From Aulostomus chinensis (Eukaryota > Chordata > Actinopteri > Syngnathiformes > Aulostomidae): DNA of 64,000 nucleotides. The translations under genes were made by a program, and so were the position numbers. Where the stretch lies: positions 16,989,805 to 17,053,804 of the forward strand of contig JBBMOA010000019.1 in assembly GCA_037954235.1 (NCBI GenBank), in the 5' to 3' direction. Every line of letters begins with the position of its first letter. The stretch's first letter is position 1. Of this stretch, positions 59,269 to 64,000 are shown piece after piece. Under the pieces are notes generated by a model. That model was not told the DNA's origin. It searched no databases and saw only the letters and a list, made by a program, of their open reading frames with translations.

Positions 59269-61285
59269 TGCAGAGGTTTCTCTTTGCTATAGTGAACTTT
59301 TAAGATTATCCGTTGGACCTTTGGCGCCGCTTCATCACCCTCCAGATTTCCAACCAAGCTAGCGTGAGGGCAGCTCATGCGTTTGCAACGTTGACCCCTC
59401 TGACTCGTCCGCCATCAGCCGGCAGGGGTGGCTGCATGTCAGAGTCCATAGCAACAGGGATGATATTCCGCTGCTTCCATCCTGGAATCTGCTTAATCAG
59501 ATCCAACCGGTCAGTGTGTTTCTACAGGAATTGCTGGAGCTACCATTGATCTCGCTAGTCCTGCTGCCCCAGCGGGAACGTGAGCCTCATGGATCAGGAT
59601 GAGCTGCGCTGCATGGACAGAGGAACAAATGGCGCGCTGAACCGGTGTGTTCAGGGATTTCTGCAAAGGTTTCTTGCTTGATCCATTCAGATCTGGTGCA
59701 GACACCAGATGAACCTGCAGATGTTCCGGTAATGCAGCAGCTGTTAGTGGCTCTCAGCATGGGTAACACACTTGTTACACACACAGACCAAACTCAACAC
59801 GGTTCACACAAAAGTCCACAAATTTCAGTGCTTTTAAGTTGTGCTCTGAGGAAACTGCAAAACAAAATTTGGAACAGAATGTGTGTGATTAATCAGATCT
59901 TGAACTAATCAGAACAGAGCTCATCTTACCCCACTCTACCTACCTACATACAGAGAGAAGGAAAACATCTAATACCGTCTAAGAGCTGAGTGTGGGGGTG
60001 CACAGACGAAGGAGAGCAGCAGTCAGGTGGGCGGTGAGATCCTGGCGGAGAGTCAGTCCACACTGGAGAGTTTAGAGTGGAAAAGATGATAAATGAGGGT
60101 ATCTGAGAGGATGTGGCTCCCACGTGATGGACAAGTTGCTACCATGGCAAGCTGTCGGTGTCAGATCCGTCTCCAGCACCGCTGCCAGCTGACGTCGTGC
60201 TGTCATCGTCCCAAATCCTCCAATCACTCCAAAGCAAAGCAGAGCAGCCGCATGATGATTAGAGTTATCATTATTAAACAAAGCTTCCAGCCTCCAAAAA
60301 TTAAATAATATATACTGTACATAGTGCATGATCTCTGTACGGTCATTTGATTCACAGTTAAATGCACGGTGGCCCTGAAGGTTAAATAAAAAAAAAATCT
60401 GACAAAACATAATAATATTTAAGAAAACACAAGAATATTTCAGAAAAAAAGTATTTCAGAAAGCACGACGTTTCAGATTTCCGGAAAAAGGGAGGGGCAA
60501 AACTTCTTGTTTCTAAATAGACAGAAGCAGCTTCGATTCACAGGTCATTGAGTGGACACAGCCAGAGGAACGCTCTCAAACGTCAAGAGATAACACTTTG
60601 TATTTGGTCATCTTTGCTGAGAAGCAGCAACTTTGGTGGTGCTTCTTCAGTGCAGGGGAACTGTTGGCTTTGTTGACTTCTGAGAGGAGCTGGTGCTTAA
60701 TACGCTTCCCTTCTGCGAAAGCTGCAGGCATCACGAAAGGATTTATTGTTTGATTTATTGCGGAGAGGAATTTCAGTCACTTCTATTCTTCCCAACTAAG
60801 TTCAAAATTCTTGCAGGGACACAGCTGAGTAGTAAATTATCGAAACAGAAAATTACATTGCTCTGTTGCCTTCTGTCCAATCAGACACCGTTAAAGTGCT
60901 GTCCCTTCCTTTTCTAAAATCTGAAATGTTGTGGTGTTTTCTTCTAAATCGGGCTGAGTTTTGCGAGATGTTTTGTCGTCTCAAACGTTTTGTGTTTTTC
61001 ACCTGCAGGTGTGAATGGCTATCTCAGGAAAACATTTTAGCTCTGGTAAAAAGAATGAGAGTAATTCTAGAGTAATTCTTTTGAAATAACAGCAAAGTAC
61101 TGTTGTTGGAATAAAGCCCGGTGATACGGTTGAAATCCTGCTGGGAATCTTTTATAGTGTTGTTATCTCCAAATGTAAATTGATAAGAACATGCGGTTTT
61201 TGTGCGACCTTAAAAAGTGAAGGTTATGGTTAATTTTTTTAAAATGTGATCAGACTGATTCATTCTGTATGTGTTTACTCTCTCC

Positions 61286-61298
61286 ACCCACCCACCCA

Positions 61299-61351
<53 letters not shown>
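61286..61351. repeat. (CCCA)n-(CA)n microsatellite
   Basis: Short CCCA repeats passing into about 25 CA units. Confidence 0.95.
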
Positions 61352-61354
<3 letters not shown>

Positions 61355-62306
61355 CTGAAATCTACTCCTTCTCTGGCAGACCTCTGTGGTTAACTGGGCT
61401 TGTAAATCATCCGCACAACATCAATGGAGAAACATTCGTCACCTCCAACGCCGTCCTGACTCAGCATCCCTTTAACTGTCCCCCAGGAAGGAGGCTCACT
61501 GGGGCCACACGTGATACCGCAGAGGTCAAAAGGTGACTTTTAAAGAGGATCATAAAAGTACCGGTTCCTCCGTGTGCTGGATGGAACTGAGGGAAGTGAG
61601 TCGTTCATGAACCGTAGTAGAGATTTTTACACGGTTTTATATGTTTTACAGAAAGAGGACGCTCATCAACTCCCTGCGGTGCACAAGGACGTCTTCAATT
61701 TTTTTTTATATGGAAAAAGGCTTCAAAAAAGAACATTTGGGTGACAAAGAAAATAAGTTGAACTGCTTATTATGTGGAGAGTTCATTTGAGTTGTCACAC
61801 AGCAAATTGAATTTATTCTAAACCAAATTGTTAATACTAACTTTGAACAACAACAAAAACCAAAAAAATACTTCTTGTTTGCTCGTTTTTTTTTTTTTAT
61901 CAAAAGTGGGATTTGGTTCACGTAAATTATGTAGCAAATTGCGACCTTCAAAACAAAAAAAAAAGCAATTACTATTATTGTTTCCCGCTCTGAAACAACA
62001 ATTAAGATGTTTGCCTACAGCGAATAAACAGCACAAACAGTGGAAGTTCTCACTGAAACCTGCAGCAAAGTGGAAAACCTCCTTACAGGCGTGGAATATG
62101 ACAACAGCTGAGGCGTGAAACACAGCTGACAGCTTGCTGGTTCTCAACACCAACAAAATGGTGTGACAACTGGGATGGGGAGATGAGGCTTTTCAGTTCA
62201 ATAGGATAAAGAAGCTTCTTTAGCATAGTTTTAACAATCACTGACATTGCAATCATTTTAGCATTTCATTTACCAATATGGGAAGTTTGTATTAACAAAA
62301 AAGATC

Positions 62307-62571
62307 CATCCAAAAAACACATTTACTGTATCTATCCCACTTATCCATGAAGGATCATGGGGGGTGGAGCCTATCCCAGCTGACATTGGGTGAGAGGCAG
62401 GGTTCACCCTGGACGGGTCACCAGTCCATCGCAGGTCCATCAGGAGCAATTAGGGGTTCAGTGTCTTGCTCAAGGGGACTTGGACATGGTCACCAGGGGA
62501 AGTGAGGATTGAACCAGGGACCCTTTGGTTGCTTGACGGCCTCTGTACCTCTGAGCCATGCTGCCCCTTCG
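62307..62571 (-). mobile_element. tRNA-headed SINE with perfect 11-bp target duplication
   Basis: The insertion is bounded by CAAAAAAGATC on both sides (62296-62306 and 62572-62582), an exact target-site duplication. On the minus strand it has a perfect A box TGGCTCAGAGG (complement of 62548-62558) and a B-box-like GGTTCAATCC (complement of 62507-62516). GAGCAAGACACTGAACCCC follows, then the GATGGACTGGTGACC and GCTGGGATAGGCTCC 3' region shared with the SINE at 39.5 kb, whose head is different. No protein is encoded. The exact duplication suggests it is among the youngest insertions here. Confidence 0.85.
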
Positions 62572-62650
62572 CAAAAAAGATCAAATCACCTGACACCTAC
62601 CAGCCGCGTATATATGAAATCAAAAATATAAGAGTAAAGCTTTCATTTTT

Positions 62651-62685
62651 ATGTATATACTGTATATATATACTGTATATATATG

Positions 62686-62719
<34 letters not shown>

Positions 62720-62722
62720 CAC
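62651..62722. repeat. Imperfect (TA)n tract with CTG and CAT interruptions
   Basis: About 70 bp of mostly alternating TA, highly self-complementary. Confidence 0.9.
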
Positions 62723-63658
62723 AAATTGATGACATATCAAGTAGCCAAGATTTAAAATTGCCAGCTCCCACATCAACAAAAAAAAATTTCTGCAATGAAA
62801 CCACAGATTTTTTTGTATAATTTTGCAAACACGAAAGCTTCAGCATATTCTGTAGTCGAGCACATTTTGTATCAATTCATGCGATGGCAGAACTGCGATT
62901 CTCTGGAGTAACTCACTGCACAACATGACGGCTCACACAGCCAAACAACAGCAGACACGTCAGACCCATGGACGGCGCACGTTTACTGTAGTTGTGGATA
63001 CTAGAGAATGCTGAGTTTTGGCTGAGAATTTACACAGTTTATTTCTCTCATTACTAGAATTCTTTGCTCTGACTATTTGACATTCAGACCAGCGTTCGTC
63101 TGTATCGTACTTGTGGCCTGGTGGGAGGATCAGTTCATCCGCTTGTATCCAATATCTCATTCTTTCTGTGCTGAAATATAAATGAAGAGCTTTGCCTTCA
63201 GCCTGATGCCGATAAAGTTTGCATTTCTTGAGACACATAACGATGAACCCTATTGGCTTGGAGCGTGGAATATGAGGCATGAGCTAATTTCCTTAAACAG
63301 GGGAAGTAAAATACAATATTCTCCCAAAATAAATCATCTTCATTCTCAGTTATCTTCCCGTATGTGGCAACATTCTCTGAATCCCTTCAATAAGTCATGG
63401 AAGGAAAAATAACTTCGTGAGCTCAAGACATCTATCAGAGTAACTGATAAGCAAAATAAACCTTTTTTTGGTTGAAATATCACAGAAAATACACACGGAT
63501 AAAGATTGAAATATTTAAGATGGAGCTACAGCAAAAACAAAGCTGCACTTTTATGAGAAGTTAAAACACAGGGCACCTTCTGGTTAACTGAGTTCATAAT
63601 CACCAACAACAAGGAGAGTTAGTGGGACCGCAGTGGGACACATCTTTAGCCCAGCAAA

Positions 63659-63660
<2 letters not shown>

Positions 63661-63724
<64 letters not shown>
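63661..63724. repeat. (CA)n microsatellite, about 31 units
   Basis: Uninterrupted CA tract. Confidence 0.95.
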
Positions 63725-63726
<2 letters not shown>

Positions 63727-63884
63727 GATTAAAGAAGTGCATATTCATTTCATGAAGTATTGGTAGAAATATCCAGATAAAATAGTACTCTGGATCAAGT
63801 TAAAGTATCAATTCAAAGTATCACTTCAGGAGAAGTTGATGCCTATACTGAGTTGATATGAGCATCAAAAGTAAAAACAAAAAC

Positions 63885-63887
<3 letters not shown>

Positions 63888-63948
<61 letters not shown>
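63888..63948. repeat. (CA)n microsatellite, about 30 units
   Basis: Uninterrupted CA tract preceded by AAAAC repeats. It lies only about 165 bp from the previous CA tract. Confidence 0.95.
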
Positions 63949-63949
<1 letters not shown>

Positions 63950-64000
63950 TCTACATGGTGTTTATGTCATCCAGTACCTGGATTCTTAAGAAGTTGTCAG

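Larger units (their letters stand above)
57481..62306. other. Non-coding spacer
   Basis: No assigned gene. The most protein-like stretch is on the minus strand at 59065-59268 (listed separately). Frames at 60072-60410 and 61818-62156 show no domain. One CA tract at 61.3 kb. Confidence 0.65.
62572..64000. other. Non-coding spacer
   Basis: No gene recognised. An open frame of 106 codons on the minus strand at 62960-63280 has no known domain. Confidence 0.65.

Noticed and set aside
59511..59784. Minus-strand frames downstream of 59784 considered as part of a gene with the frame at 59065-59268
   Set aside because: Two overlapping frames are both open, neither has a known domain, and no consistent splice joins them to the other frame.
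1..64000. An undescribed multi-gene system (defence, biosynthesis or secretion)
   Set aside because: No cluster of intact coding sequences exists on either strand; recognisable proteins are all retrotransposon or transposon fossils.

Overview
This window reads as vertebrate nuclear DNA, almost certainly from a ray-finned (teleost) fish. The signs are the very many (TG)n/(CA)n tracts, AT-rich spacer, no operon-like gene packing, and a fish-type set of transposon fossils: L2/CR1-like LINE pieces, a Tc1-like transposase, hAT-like and pogo-like non-autonomous elements, and tRNA-headed SINEs that share one 3' region. I found no complete protein-coding gene and no exon that I can assign to a known family. 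The window is best read as intergenic or deep-intronic sequence.

Layout. 1-13.2 kb: non-coding, with microsatellites, poly-G/C runs, a 66-nt pre-miRNA-like foldback (1091-1156), two perfect CTCF-consensus matches (7146-7160, 7332-7346) and weak SINE and LINE ends (5.4 kb, 9.7 kb). 13.26-13.83 kb: a 574-bp hAT-type element with a perfect 8-bp target duplication, lying just upstream of a good splice acceptor and an exon-like open frame (13871-14013); a second exon-like frame lies at 14.8 kb. 15-27 kb: spacer with perfect short hairpins (19.0, 23.85 kb), a SINE tail (21.6 kb) and copies of an unnamed dispersed repeat (17.9-18.3, 22.6-22.9 kb). 27.1-27.45 kb: decayed LINE reverse-transcriptase C-terminal piece. 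31.8-33.5 kb: decayed LINE with a CCHC zinc-knuckle ORF1 and a pentameric 3' tail. 35.4-35.9 kb: Tc1-like transposase fossil. 39.48-39.88 kb: near-full-length SINE with target duplication. 41.96-42.06 kb: 5S-rRNA-derived fragment. 44.2-45.0 kb: a second SINE whose middle is replaced by a pogo-like MITE. 50.15-52.26 kb: the largest element, a 5'-truncated L2/CR1-like LINE on the minus strand with mutated catalytic motifs. 52.6-53.1 kb: third copy of the unnamed repeat. 57.3 kb: another LINE C-terminal end. 62.3-62.57 kb: a SINE with a perfect 11-bp target duplication. The last 350 bp hold two long CA tracts.

No set of genes works together here, and I see no CRISPR, defence, secretion or biosynthetic system. 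The most checkable new observations are the defined transposon insertions with their duplications, the nested MITE-in-SINE, the 5S-derived fragment, the unnamed repeat family, the foldbacks, the paired CTCF-like sites, and the exon-like frame directly beside the hAT insertion.
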